DNA of 48,108 nucleotides from contig NZ_MCNV01000042.1 of NCBI RefSeq assembly GCF_001718195.1, forward strand, positions 1 through 48,108, in the 5' to 3' direction. Position numbers and translations under genes: made by a program. Source of the DNA: Paraburkholderia nodosa. Lineage in GTDB: Bacteria > Pseudomonadota > Gammaproteobacteria > Burkholderiales > Burkholderiaceae. The notes under the pieces are model-generated. The model made no database searches. It had not been told where the DNA came from and worked only from the letters and a program-made list of their open reading frames with translations. This document shows, piece after piece, positions 7,496-16,621 of this stretch; the stretch's first letter is position 1, and the number at the start of each line of letters is the position of its first letter.

Positions 7496-8749
7496 ATGGC
7501 GGCACTTCAAATCGACGATCTCCCGGCCGCGATCCGGCAGGCCAAGCGGATGTTGCGCGCGCAACTGCCGAACTATCGCGAAGTGTTCGAGGAGGTCGCG
7601 CAGGCCATAGGCGAAGAAGCGCGGCACATCGCCCGGCTGCGCGAGGCGGGCGAGGGTGTGATTCCGGAGATCGCGTTCGCCGACATTCAGGCGCAGCGCG
7701 TGAGCCCCGAGGCGATCGCGCTCGTGAAGGCGCGCGGCGCCTGTGTGATCCGCCGCGTGTTCGCGCCGGAGCAGGCCACGCGCTGGGACGCCGAAATTGC
7801 CGAGTACGTGGCGCGCAACGACCTAGATGCCCGTGCCGCCGAACGCGCGGCCCAGCGCAATGCCCTCCCGCCGCAGGCGAGCCGCCCGTTGATCTATGGC
7901 CTCTACTGGTCGCGGCCGCAGGTGCAGGCGCGCGAGTCCGCCGAACTGACGGCCGCGCGCGTCTTCCTCAACCGCCTGTGGCGTCACGAGAGCGAAGGGC
8001 GCGTGCATTTCGATCCCGATGTCGTGCCAGTCTACGCCGACCGTCTGCGGCGCCGGCCGCCCGGAACGGCTGCGCCCGGCCTCGCCGCGCATTGTGACGG
8101 CGGTGCGGTCGAGCGCTGGGTCGACGAGAATTTCCGCCAGGTCTATCGCCATGTGTTCTCGGGCGACTGGCGGCGCTACGACCCGTTCGACGGCGCGTAC
8201 CGCACGCACGCGAGCGAGATTCCCTCGCGCATCGCCTCTTCGATGTTCCGCACTTTCCAGGGCTGGACCGCGCTTACGCCGCAGGGCCCCGGCGACGGCA
8301 CGCTGCAGATCGTGCCCATCGCCAACGCCATGGCGTACGTCCTCTTGCGCGCGCTGCAGGACGACGTGGCCGAGGACGACTTGTGCGGCGCCCAGCCGGG
8401 CCGAGGGCTGCCGATCAGCGCCGAGTGGCATGCGCCGCTGATCGACGCACTGATTTCGATTCCTCAGATGCAGCCCGGCGACACCGTGTTCTGGCACTGC
8501 GACGTGATTCACTCCGTGGAAGACGAGCACCGCGGCACCGGCTACAGTAATGTGATGTACATTCCGGCCACGCCGGGTTGCGCGAAGAACGATGCTTATT
8601 TGCAGCGCCAGTTGCCGAGCTTTCTCGAAGGCCGCAGCCCGCCCGACTTCCCCCCCGAGCATATCGAAGCCGATCTGGCGGATCGGGCGGGCGTGGCGGA
8701 TCTCACGCCGCTCGGCCGCACCCAGCTCGGCTTGGCCGGCGTGGCTTAA
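7496..8749 (+). CDS. DUF1479 (YbiU-like) putative Fe(II)/2-oxoglutarate-type dioxygenase
   Basis: Cytosolic protein of 417 aa matching the DUF1479/YbiU family, related by fold to Fe(II)/2-oxoglutarate dioxygenases. Candidate metal ligands are His and Asp in LAAHCDGG and a distal His in VFWHCDVIHSVEDEH, with Arg in the segment after it. I chose the ATG at 7496 (MAALQIDDLP) because GGAG lies six bases upstream; an ATG four codons earlier is less well placed. It is divergent from marR and shares its operator region. No substrate is established for the family. Confidence 0.82.
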   Translation: MAALQIDDLPAAIRQAKRMLRAQLPNYREVFEEVAQAIGEEARHIARLREAGEGVIPEIAFADIQAQRVSPEAIALVKARGACVIRRVFAPEQATRWDAEIAEYVARNDLDARAAERAAQRNALPPQASRPLIYGLYWSRPQVQARESAELTAARVFLNRLWRHESEGRVHFDPDVVPVYADRLRRRPPGTAAPGLAAHCDGGAVERWVDENFRQVYRHVFSGDWRRYDPFDGAYRTHASEIPSRIASSMFRTFQGWTALTPQGPGDGTLQIVPIANAMAYVLLRALQDDVAEDDLCGAQPGRGLPISAEWHAPLIDALISIPQMQPGDTVFWHCDVIHSVEDEHRGTGYSNVMYIPATPGCAKNDAYLQRQLPSFLEGRSPPDFPPEHIEADLADRAGVADLTPLGRTQLGLAGVA

Positions 8750-8842
8750 CATGGGCACATGACCCGCGCGTGTCGGCGCATCGATTCGCGCGCTTGCCTG
8801 TCAAAGCACGCGTGTGGCATGCTGTGCGCCGATCAACCGGCC

Positions 8843-9895
8843 ATGACGACCATGGATTTCGCTTCGTCCGTCGCAACGTATGGCGCCGACCTGTCGGGCC
8901 TCATTTGCGGTTTTCGCTTCACGCCGGGCCAGCCTGGGCAGCCCGTCTCGTGCGACGACGTCCTTGAGGCGTTGCGGCACACGCACGAAAGCGGCGAGCC
9001 GCAGGCCGCGCGCGACGACACGTTTTACTGGCTGCACTTCAATCTCGCCCACGCCGCGGCGCAACCGTGGATGCGCGCGCATCTCGACCTGCCCGACGCA
9101 TTCTTCGAGATGCTCGTGGAAGGCTCGCACTCCACGCGTATCGAACACGTGGACAACGGGCTGTTCGCCGTGGTCAACGACGTGATGTTCGATTTCGAAC
9201 TCACGCCCTCGCAGATCGCGACGCTCTGGTCGTACACGCACGAGCGCATTCTCGTCACCGCGCGCCTGAAGCCGCTGCGCTCCATCGACCGTCTGCGCGG
9301 CTATGTGCGCAACGGCGAGACGTTCCGTTCGCCGGCCGAGCTGCTGATCCACCTGATGCGCGACCAGGCGGACCTCATGGTGGAGATCGTGCGCCGCACG
9401 AGTGTCGACGTCGATCGCGCCGAGGACCAGTTTCTCGCCTCGCGCCGCTCTGCGAGCCGCCATGAACTCGCCGCCATGCGGCGCATTCTGGTGCGCCTGC
9501 AACGCATGCTCGCGCCGGAGCCGGGCTCGATTTTCCGTCTGCTCGCGCGCCCGCCGCGCTGGCTCCAGACACCGGACATGCAGGACCTGCGCGAGGCGAC
9601 CGAGGAGTTCTCGCTCGTGCTCGGCGACATGGCCGGACTCGTCGAGCGCATCAAGCTCCTGCAGGAAGAAATTGCCGCGCGTCTCGAAGAGCAGAACAAC
9701 CGCACGCTTTTCACGCTCACGCTCGTCACCGTGCTCGCTCTGCCGATCAACATCGTCGCGGGTTTTTTCGGCATGAACGTGGGCGGCATTCCGCTCGCGG
9801 AAAACCGCCACGGCTTCTGGCTCATGGTGGTGCTCGTCGCGACCTTCACGGCGCTGCTGGGATGGTGGGTGTTCCGCCGGCGCGGCGACACCTGA
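8843..9895 (+). CDS. ZntB/CorA-family divalent cation transporter
   Basis: Membrane protein of 350 aa in the CorA metal-ion superfamily. A large soluble N-terminal domain is followed by long helices and two C-terminal membrane segments (about 290-309 and 323-342), with the pore signature GMN at 310-312 (GFFGMNVGG). FYWLHFNLAHAAAQPWM near residue 60 resembles the ZntB subgroup (zinc transport) more than CorA. The ATG at 8843 was chosen; 28 further in-frame codons upstream look unlike protein. It lies 93 bp after the DUF1479 gene in the same direction, possibly co-transcribed. Substrate (Zn, Mg, Ni or Co) is uncertain. Confidence 0.86.
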   Translation: MTTMDFASSVATYGADLSGLICGFRFTPGQPGQPVSCDDVLEALRHTHESGEPQAARDDTFYWLHFNLAHAAAQPWMRAHLDLPDAFFEMLVEGSHSTRIEHVDNGLFAVVNDVMFDFELTPSQIATLWSYTHERILVTARLKPLRSIDRLRGYVRNGETFRSPAELLIHLMRDQADLMVEIVRRTSVDVDRAEDQFLASRRSASRHELAAMRRILVRLQRMLAPEPGSIFRLLARPPRWLQTPDMQDLREATEEFSLVLGDMAGLVERIKLLQEEIAARLEEQNNRTLFTLTLVTVLALPINIVAGFFGMNVGGIPLAENRHGFWLMVVLVATFTALLGWWVFRRRGDT

Positions 9896-9971
9896 GGCTT
9901 GCGGGGTCGCCGCCGATCTCGAAGGCGCCCAAAGCGTCGCGCGGCGCATTCAGGAGCGCGTGAGCGCCGAA

Positions 9972-9989
9972 GCTGCGCTCAAGCGCAGC
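9972..9989. terminator. Hairpin after the zntB-like gene
   Basis: GCTGCGC and GCGCAGC pair around a TCAA loop 77 bp past the stop codon, and flanking CGAAG/CTTCG could extend the stem. There is no T-run on the plus strand after it, so terminator function is only suggested by position. Confidence 0.33.
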
Positions 9990-10168
9990 GACTTCGCGCG
10001 CTAGCGCAAAAAAGGTCGGCCGCAACCGCATCGAATGCGCATGACGGGCGTTCACGTTAGCTGACGTTTGCGTGCGCGGGGCACCGCGCGCGCCCGCTGC
10101 TGGCGCGTTGGTGTATGTTGGCGTCATACCGTAGCCGCTCCCATGACGGCCCTGGTGCGGAGGACGCC

Positions 10169-11779
10169 TTGCCCGAAGTCTCGCCCAACCCCGGCGCGGT
10201 CCGCTCGCGAGTCTCGCGTTTGCTCGTGCTGCTGGTCGTGGCGCTGATTCCGATCCTGCTGTGCGTCGCGCTCGGGCGTTACGAGGCCGAACGCATTGCG
10301 CAGCGCGAGGCGAGCCTCGCTTCTGCGTTTATCGTCGGGCAGGTGGTGTCGATCGTCGAGACGGCGCAGAGTGCGGCGCGCACGTTCGCGCCGCGTGCGA
10401 ACGAAGCGTGCGATACGCTCTCGCCGGATCTCACGCGCAAGGCCGCCGCCGTGCCCTATGTGCGCACGCTCGACATCCTTTACGAAGGCCGCATCGACTG
10501 CTCGTCCGCGTACTCGCAACAGGCGGTCCCCGATGGCGGCTGGCTCAATGGCAGCGCGCAGGCCTCGCAGGACGAGTGGCTGCTGATCGTCGACGACACG
10601 CCGATGGTGCGCAACCGCCCGTCGCTGCTGGTGGGCGTCGCGGGCGAAGCGGGGCGCGCGGTCGTGGCCGTGGTGGACGTGCAGTACCTGCTGGACCTGC
10701 TGCATGGCGCGGCCCCGCTCACGGTGTTTCGCCAGGCCGAGTTGAGGGTGGGCGAGGGCGCCGTGCTGCGCGAAGCCATGGCGCTCGTGAACGTGCGTGG
10801 CGCACCGTTGCTGGTCGATGTGCAAAAGCGCATGTCGGGCGCCACAATCGATCTGAAGATCTATGGGCGGCCCGAGCGCATTCTGGAGAACTGGCGTGCC
10901 CTGTTGCTGCGCTACATGCCGTGGGCGGCTGCCTTCTCGGCGTGGCTCGTCTGGCTCGTGCGCCGCTTGCAGCAAAGCGGGCAGTCGCGCCGCGAACAAC
11001 TGCTGCGAGCCATACGCGCGAACGAATTCCATGTCGAATATCAGCCGCTCTACGGCGTCGAAACGGGGCGCTGCGAGGGCGTGGAGGCCTTGCTGCGCTG
11101 GGTGCGGCCAGGCACGGGCGCGATCCGTCCAGACGAGTTCATTCAGGTAGCCGAAGAAGAGCACGTGATCGTGCCGCTCACGCAGCATCTGCTGAAGCTC
11201 ATCGAGCGCGACGTCGCCACTTGGGAGGTCGCGCCGGGCTTTCACCTCGGTGTCAACTTCGCGCCCGAGCATCTGTCGGGCGTACAGCTCGTGAGCGACG
11301 TGCAGGCGCTGCGCACGGCCGTGGCGCCGCACGGCGCGACGATCACGCTGGAGATCACCGAGCGTACGCTGGTGCGCAATACCGAGCAGGCGCGCAGCAA
11401 TCTGGTGACCTTGCGGCGCGAGGGCGTGAGGGTCGCCATCGACGACTTCGGCATGGGATATTGCTCGCTCTCCTATCTCGAGAAATTTCCATTCGATATC
11501 CTGAAGATCGATCGCGGCTTCGTGCTCACCATCGATGCGCAAGGCAGCAAGGCGGCCGTGCTCGACGCCATTATCGATCTCGCGCATAGCCTTGGCGCGC
11601 GGCTCGTGGCCGAGGGGGTGGAAACGCAGGTGCAGCGCGACTATCTATGTGCGCGCGGCGTCACGTATATCCAGGGCTTTTTCTACGCGAGGCCCATGCC
11701 GTCGGAGGCGTTCGTGCGCTGGTATCGCGCGAACGGGGCGCATATGTCGCCCAATCCGCACATGACGGCCGGCACATAG
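10169..11779 (+). CDS. CSS-motif EAL-domain c-di-GMP phosphodiesterase
   Basis: Inner-membrane enzyme predicted to hydrolyse c-di-GMP to pGpG. I start it at the TTG at 10169, because GGAGG (10159-10163) lies five bases upstream; an in-frame ATG at 10115 lacks a ribosome-binding site. Two membrane segments (about 18-36 and 250-265) flank a periplasmic CSS domain with the CSS triad in RIDCSSAY (about 111-113) and a second Cys in EACDTL. In E. coli CSS-EAL proteins a periplasmic thiol/disulfide switch controls activity. The EAL domain keeps EALLR, the VNF Asn, LEITER, IDDFG, the Lys in LKID and EGVE, so it should be active. No GGDEF domain is present. Confidence 0.88.
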   Translation: MPEVSPNPGAVRSRVSRLLVLLVVALIPILLCVALGRYEAERIAQREASLASAFIVGQVVSIVETAQSAARTFAPRANEACDTLSPDLTRKAAAVPYVRTLDILYEGRIDCSSAYSQQAVPDGGWLNGSAQASQDEWLLIVDDTPMVRNRPSLLVGVAGEAGRAVVAVVDVQYLLDLLHGAAPLTVFRQAELRVGEGAVLREAMALVNVRGAPLLVDVQKRMSGATIDLKIYGRPERILENWRALLLRYMPWAAAFSAWLVWLVRRLQQSGQSRREQLLRAIRANEFHVEYQPLYGVETGRCEGVEALLRWVRPGTGAIRPDEFIQVAEEEHVIVPLTQHLLKLIERDVATWEVAPGFHLGVNFAPEHLSGVQLVSDVQALRTAVAPHGATITLEITERTLVRNTEQARSNLVTLRREGVRVAIDDFGMGYCSLSYLEKFPFDILKIDRGFVLTIDAQGSKAAVLDAIIDLAHSLGARLVAEGVETQVQRDYLCARGVTYIQGFFYARPMPSEAFVRWYRANGAHMSPNPHMTAGT

Positions 11780-11918
11780 GGCGCCCGCGTATTCCTGCCG
11801 GCGTGATTTGCTTAGCGCGAAACATCGGTTCTGCGAACGCGTGCGGCCCGGTAGCATCAACGCTTCGAGGGCTGTGCCGTGTGGGTGCATGCCCCATGCC
11901 AACACGGAAGCGCTGAAG

Positions 11919-12890
11919 ATGACTCGCCCCACGTCGCCCAGACTTTATACCCGCCGCCACTTCCTCGCCACGCTGGGCGCAACGCTCGCCGGCGCGGCGC
12001 TGCCCGCCACTGCGTTCGCGAAATATCAGCCGGACCAGTTCCGCATCGGCTACCAGAAGGCCGCGAGCACGCTCGTGCTGCTCAAGGCCAACGGCACGCT
12101 CGAAACGCGCCTCGCGCCGCTCGGCATCAAGGTATCGTGGACCGAATTCCCGGCCGGCCCGCAATTGCTCGAAGGCTTGAACGTGGGCGCGATCGACTTC
12201 GGCTATGTCGGTGAAGCCCCGCCGGTGTTTGCCCAGGCCGCGGGCGCGGATTTCGTCTATACGGCGTATGAGTTGCCCACGCCGCACGCGGAAGGTGTGG
12301 TGGTGGCGAAAAACTCGCCGATCCGTGACGTGACGGGACTGAAGGGCAGGAAGATCGGCCTGAATCGCGGCTCGGACGTGCACTGGTTTCTCGTCGCGCT
12401 GCTGCAAAAGCAGGGTCTTTCCATTGGCGACGTGCAGCCTGTGTATCTGGCGCCCGCCGACGCGCGCGCGGCGCTGCAAAGCGGCGCCATCGATGCGTGG
12501 GCGATCTGGGACCCGTTCCTCGCGGCTGTCGAATCGCAGGACGGCGCACGCCTGCTTGCCGACGCCAGCGGCGTGGCGAGCCATCATCAGTTCTTCCTGA
12601 GTCAGCGCGAATTCGCGCAAAACCGCAAGGACGCGCTGGCGATCGCGCTGGACGAACTCGGCAAGACGGGGCAATGGGTGCGCGCCAACACGGCGGCAGC
12701 GGCCGCGAAACTCTCACCGATCCAGGGCCTCGATGCGGCGACGATCCAGACCGGCCTCACGCACTACGCGCATGAATATCGGCCCATCGACGCCGCCGTG
12801 ATCGCGCAGCAGCAGAAGATCGCGGACACGTTCTACGACCTGAAAATCATTCCGCGCCGCGTGGTGACGAAGGACGCCGTGCTTGCTTGA
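11919..12890 (+). CDS. SsuA/TauA-type sulfonate ABC transporter substrate-binding protein, orphan
   Basis: Periplasmic binding protein of 323 aa. The N-terminus carries twin arginines and a hydrophobic stretch (TRRHFLATLGATLAGAALP) ending ATAFA, so export by Sec or Tat is possible. The start of the mature domain (FRIGYQKAASTLVLLKANGTLE) and GAIDFGYVGEAPPVFAQAAG are typical of the aliphatic-sulfonate binding family. The ATG at 11919 is preceded by GGAAG; another ATG ten codons upstream is possible. No ssuB, ssuC or ssuD is within reach, so it must use a permease encoded elsewhere. Its ligand may be an alkanesulfonate, sulfate ester or taurine. Confidence 0.82.
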   Translation: MTRPTSPRLYTRRHFLATLGATLAGAALPATAFAKYQPDQFRIGYQKAASTLVLLKANGTLETRLAPLGIKVSWTEFPAGPQLLEGLNVGAIDFGYVGEAPPVFAQAAGADFVYTAYELPTPHAEGVVVAKNSPIRDVTGLKGRKIGLNRGSDVHWFLVALLQKQGLSIGDVQPVYLAPADARAALQSGAIDAWAIWDPFLAAVESQDGARLLADASGVASHHQFFLSQREFAQNRKDALAIALDELGKTGQWVRANTAAAAAKLSPIQGLDAATIQTGLTHYAHEYRPIDAAVIAQQQKIADTFYDLKIIPRRVVTKDAVLA

Positions 12891-12892
12891 CT

Positions 12893-12922
12893 GCATGAGC
12901 ACGGGCCATCCCGTGCTCATGC
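12893..12922. terminator. Bidirectional stem-loop between convergent genes
   Basis: GCATGAGCACGGG and CCCGTGCTCATGC form a perfect 13-bp stem with a CCAT loop, filling the 43-bp gap between the ssuA-like gene and the ribose-type binding-protein gene. It has no U-tract on either strand, but length, symmetry and position make it a good bidirectional terminator or mRNA-end stabiliser. Confidence 0.6.
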
Positions 12923-12933
12923 AACGCCAGGGC

Positions 12934-13878
12934 TTAGTGCTGCGACGACCAGCCCTTGTAGCTGCCCACGTTGTCGCGCGTGACGAGTTGCGGCGTCATT
13001 TCGATCATCGGGTTGGCGGGCTTCTTGCCGTTCATGATGTCGTAGCCCACCTGCACGGCCGTTTGCGCCATCTTCCACGGGTCCTGGCTCGCCGAGGCCT
13101 GCACCAGCGTATCGGTCTTGAGCGCCGTTTCGATATCGGGCGCGCCGTCCACCGACGTGATCACGATGTTGGTGCGATGCAGCTGCTTCGCGGCAAGGTC
13201 GCTGCCAATGGCCTGCGGGTCGTTGATGGCGAACACGCCGGCAATCTTCGGGAAGCGCGTGAGGTAGCCCTGCATCACGTTCATGCCACCTTCACGCGAG
13301 CCCTTGGCGTCCTGGTCGTCGGAGAGGATCTTGATGCCGGGCGTCTTCGCGAGCACCTGCTTGCAGCCGTTCACGCGGTCGATCACGGCCGAGACCTGCG
13401 GCCCGTTCTGGATGATCACGTTGCCGGTGTTGTTGATCTTTTTCGCGAGGTATTCGCACGAGATCTCGCCGGCCTTCACGTTGTCGGTCTGCACGGTGGC
13501 GTCGGCGCCCGCGGCGGCCACGTCCACGGCCATCACCACGATACCGGCCGCCTGCGCCTTCTTCACCGCCGGCAAGATCGCCTTCGGATCGGTCGCGTTC
13601 AGGAGGATCATGTCCACGTGCGCCGAAATGAAGTTGTCGATCTGCGTGAACTGCTTGTTGAGGTCGTAGTCGGCGGAAACGGCCGTGACCTTGGCATTCG
13701 GGTTGATCTGTTTGGCCTTCGCTTCCGCACCCTGCACGATCGTCACGAAGTACGGGTTGCCGAGCGAACCCACGGTAATGCCAATCGACTTGAGCTGCTT
13801 GTCGGCGGCATGCGCGCCTTGCAGTGCGAAACCGAACGTGAGGGCGGCAGCGGCGAGAACGACTTTTTTCTTGAACAT
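12934..13878 (-). CDS. Ribose-type sugar ABC transporter substrate-binding protein
   Basis: Periplasmic sugar-binding protein of 314 aa. MFKKKVVLAAAALTFGFALQ plus AHAADK is a signal peptide, and the mature protein has the type-1 periplasmic-binding fold of RbsB (SIGITVGSLGNPYFVTIVQG; AVDVAAAGADATVQTDN; FAINDPQAIG). GGAGA lies about ten bases before the ATG. It is the last gene of the ROK-ATPase-permease-binding protein operon. The ligand is a pentose, hexose or polyol; no kinase or isomerase in the operon narrows it down, so I give no symbol. Confidence 0.87.
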   Translation of the reverse strand: MFKKKVVLAAAALTFGFALQGAHAADKQLKSIGITVGSLGNPYFVTIVQGAEAKAKQINPNAKVTAVSADYDLNKQFTQIDNFISAHVDMILLNATDPKAILPAVKKAQAAGIVVMAVDVAAAGADATVQTDNVKAGEISCEYLAKKINNTGNVIIQNGPQVSAVIDRVNGCKQVLAKTPGIKILSDDQDAKGSREGGMNVMQGYLTRFPKIAGVFAINDPQAIGSDLAAKQLHRTNIVITSVDGAPDIETALKTDTLVQASASQDPWKMAQTAVQVGYDIMNGKKPANPMIEMTPQLVTRDNVGSYKGWSSQH

Positions 13879-13982
13879 GAGGTTGTCTCCTGAGGGGTCC
13901 TGTTTGGGTGCTTTCCGGGCGAGCGCAGCAGGACCGCCTGCGCTCGCGCCTGTTTCTGGCTGATGCTGTATCGAATGTTCGC

Positions 13983-15026
13983 TTAGGTACGGGCCGAGCC
14001 GCGCTGGCGGTAGCGGTCGAGCGCCACGGCGCCGACGATCACGAGACCCTTGATGATGTACTGCCAGATGTCCGAGACGCCGAGCAGCACGAGGCCATTG
14101 GTCAGGACGGCGATGATGAGCGCGCCGATCAGCGTGCCGATGATCGAGCCCACGCCGCCCACGAAGCTCGTGCCGCCCAGAATCACCGCGGCGATCGCGT
14201 CGAGTTCGTAGGACTGGCCCAGTTGCAGGCCGTTGGCTGCGTAGAGACGGGCCGCCGACATCACCGCGCCGAGACCCGCGAGCAGGCCCGACACGGCATA
14301 GACGAACATCTCGATGCCCCACACCTTGATGCCCGAGAGGCGCGCCGCTTCCGGGTTGCCGCCCACCGAGTAGATGCGCAGGCCGAGCACGGTACGGCGC
14401 AGCACGAACCACGAGCCGGCCACCACCACGAGCGCGATGATCACGAGCCAGGGCACGCCGAGCACCGTGCCGTTGCCGATGAAGGCGAACGACAACTGCG
14501 GGTTGAAGATCGTGGTGTCGTGACCCATGAGGCGCGCGATGCCGCGCACCGCCGTGAGCGAGCCGAGCGTGACGATGAACGGCGGCAGGCGCAGCAGCGC
14601 GATGAGCGCGCCGTTGATGAGGCCGAAGCCGAGGCCCACCGCGAGCGCCATGGGCACGCCGACCCAGCCCCAGCCCGCGAAGTTCGAGCCGATCATGGCG
14701 GCCATGGCGGCAGCGGCCAGTACCGAGCCCACCGAGAGGTCGATGCCGCCCGTGAGAATCACGAAGGTCATACCGGCGGCGAGCACGATGTTGATCGACG
14801 CCTGCTGCGTGACGATCGAAAGATTCTCCAGCGTGAAGAAGCCATCGGTGAGCAGACCGAAGCCGATGCACAGCAGCACCAGCACCGGCAGCATGCCGGC
14901 GGTGCGCACGAGCGACTTCATGCGCTGGCGATGACCGTCGACCGCGACGCTGCGTGCGGGTTGAGCGCCTTGCGCGGGCTGTGTGGGCGAGGCCGCGACA
15001 CCGTGCCGGGGAAGAATGCTTTTCAT
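13983..15026 (-). CDS. Ribose-type sugar ABC transporter permease
   Basis: Inner-membrane permease of 347 aa (RbsC/BPD_transp_2 family). The start at 15026 has AGGAG six bases upstream. A cytoplasmic N-terminus of about 45 residues is followed by about ten membrane segments. Family motifs are VILTGGIDLSVGSVLA and AVILGGTSFVGGVGSIIGTLIGAL. It pairs with the ATPase upstream (41-bp gap) and the binding protein downstream (104-bp gap). Confidence 0.89.
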   Translation of the reverse strand: MKSILPRHGVAASPTQPAQGAQPARSVAVDGHRQRMKSLVRTAGMLPVLVLLCIGFGLLTDGFFTLENLSIVTQQASINIVLAAGMTFVILTGGIDLSVGSVLAAAAMAAMIGSNFAGWGWVGVPMALAVGLGFGLINGALIALLRLPPFIVTLGSLTAVRGIARLMGHDTTIFNPQLSFAFIGNGTVLGVPWLVIIALVVVAGSWFVLRRTVLGLRIYSVGGNPEAARLSGIKVWGIEMFVYAVSGLLAGLGAVMSAARLYAANGLQLGQSYELDAIAAVILGGTSFVGGVGSIIGTLIGALIIAVLTNGLVLLGVSDIWQYIIKGLVIVGAVALDRYRQRGSART

Positions 15027-15067
15027 GTCGTACTCCTGAGGGACGTTTCTTGCGTATGCGGTGAAGG

Positions 15068-16621
15068 TCAAGCGGCTTCGTCGAGCGGGTGCTGCGAGCC
15101 GGTGGCGAGTTCGATGATCGCTTCCTGGCTGATGGGTTTGCCGGAGTAGCCGCCAAGCTCGCCGGCGAACACGCCTTCGCGCATGACGAGCACGCGGTCG
15201 GCCACGCCGATGATCTCGGGCAGCTCGCTCGAAATCACGATAATGCCCACGCCGGTCTTGGCGAGGTCGTTGATGATGCGGTAGATCTCGGATTTTGCGC
15301 CGATATCGACGCCGCGCGTGGGCTCGTCGAGAATCAGCACGCGCGGCTTCGTTTCCAGCAGGCGCGAAAGCAGCACCTTCTGCTGGTTGCCGCCCGAGAG
15401 CGCGCCCACGTTCACGCGCGCGTTCGGCACGCGAATGGAGAGCGAGCGGATGGCTTCCTTCGCACGCTCGCCGCCGCGCGCGAGGTCGAGCACGCCCATG
15501 CGCGCGTCGCGCCCGGCCACGGCGACGTTGATGTTGTCGCGCACGCTCATGTCGAGAAAGAGGCCCTGATGCTTGCGGTCTTCGGTCAGGTAGACGAGGC
15601 CCGCGTTGATCGCGTCGCGCGGCGTGTGCACGTTGAGCGTCTGGCCGTCGATGGCGATCTGGCCGCGCAAGCGCGGTTCCGCGCCGAAAATGAGGCGCGC
15701 AAGCTCGGTGCGGCCCGCGCCCACGAGGCCAGCAATGCCGAGCACTTCGCCCGCGTGCAGGTCGAGGCTGCAGCCGCGCACGCGCTTGTCGTCGGCCACA
15801 TCGCGCACGGTGAGCACGACCTTGCCCGGATCGTACGGTGCGTGCGCCTTTTTGTAGAAGCCCGAAATATCGCGGCCCACCATCATGCTCACGAGGCTTT
15901 CCGCGTTGAGCGCGTCGCGCATGAGCGTGCCCACGTAGCTGCCGTCGCGCAGCACGGAAACGCGGTCCGACAGCTCGTACACCTCGGCCATGCGGTGGCT
16001 GATGTAGATGATCGCCAGTCCTTCGTTGCGCAGTTGGTTGATGAGCTTGAAAAGGCGTTCCGTTTCGCGCGAGGAAAGCGGCGTGGTGGGCTCGTCCATC
16101 ACGATGATGCGCGCGTCGCTATGCACGGCGCGCGCGATTTCCACCAGCTGCCGTTCGGCGATGGAAAGCGAGCCGACCAGCGTGGTGGGTCCGAAGCTCG
16201 CGCCGAGGCGCTTGAGCACGTCTTCGCAGCCGCGCTCCATGGCGCGCCGGTCGACCGTGCCGAAGCGGCGGCCGCCCTTGCGCAGTTCGCGGCCCGCATG
16301 AATGTTCTCGGCAACCGAGAGATTGGGCGCGAGGCTCAGCTCCTGATAGATCACGGCCACGCCCAGCGCGCGCGACGCATGCGGCCCGTCGATCACGACC
16401 GGCTTGCCTTCGATGAGGATCTCGCCGCCGGGGTCGGCCTGATAGGCGCCCGAGAGGATCTTCATCAACGTGGACTTGCCCGCGCCGTTCTCGCCCATGA
16501 GCGAATGGACCTCGCCGGGGTAGACGGTGAGGCGCACGTTGTCGAGTGCGCGCACGCCGGGGAAGGTCTTGGTGATGCCCCGCATTTCCAGCAGCGGCGG
16601 CGTGGACTCAGAGGGCGACAT
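15068..16621 (-). CDS. Ribose-type sugar ABC transporter ATP-binding protein (two ABC domains)
   Basis: Fused ATPase of 517 aa in the RbsA/XylG/AraG class. The first cassette has Walker A GENGAGKST and Walker B IIVMDEPT with a signature-like LSIAERQ; the second has a degenerate Walker A (GLVGAGRTEL) but good LSGGNQQ and LILDEPTRGVD. This asymmetry is normal for the class. The ATG at 16621 has GGAGGAG just upstream and overlaps the end of the ROK gene by 14 bases, showing they are one operon. It energises uptake through the downstream permease. Confidence 0.9.
   Translation of the reverse strand: MSPSESTPPLLEMRGITKTFPGVRALDNVRLTVYPGEVHSLMGENGAGKSTLMKILSGAYQADPGGEILIEGKPVVIDGPHASRALGVAVIYQELSLAPNLSVAENIHAGRELRKGGRRFGTVDRRAMERGCEDVLKRLGASFGPTTLVGSLSIAERQLVEIARAVHSDARIIVMDEPTTPLSSRETERLFKLINQLRNEGLAIIYISHRMAEVYELSDRVSVLRDGSYVGTLMRDALNAESLVSMMVGRDISGFYKKAHAPYDPGKVVLTVRDVADDKRVRGCSLDLHAGEVLGIAGLVGAGRTELARLIFGAEPRLRGQIAIDGQTLNVHTPRDAINAGLVYLTEDRKHQGLFLDMSVRDNINVAVAGRDARMGVLDLARGGERAKEAIRSLSIRVPNARVNVGALSGGNQQKVLLSRLLETKPRVLILDEPTRGVDIGAKSEIYRIINDLAKTGVGIIVISSELPEIIGVADRVLVMREGVFAGELGGYSGKPISQEAIIELATGSQHPLDEAA

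Noticed and set aside
8759..8842. 28-residue N-terminal extension of the ZntB-like protein
   Set aside because: The extra residues are Cys/Arg-rich and unlike the family; the MTTMDFASS start gives the normal length.
12934..15156. 740-residue frame joining the sugar-binding protein to an upstream sequence
   Set aside because: Its first part is the permease gene read in the wrong frame; the binding protein has its own signal peptide and ribosome-binding site at 13878.
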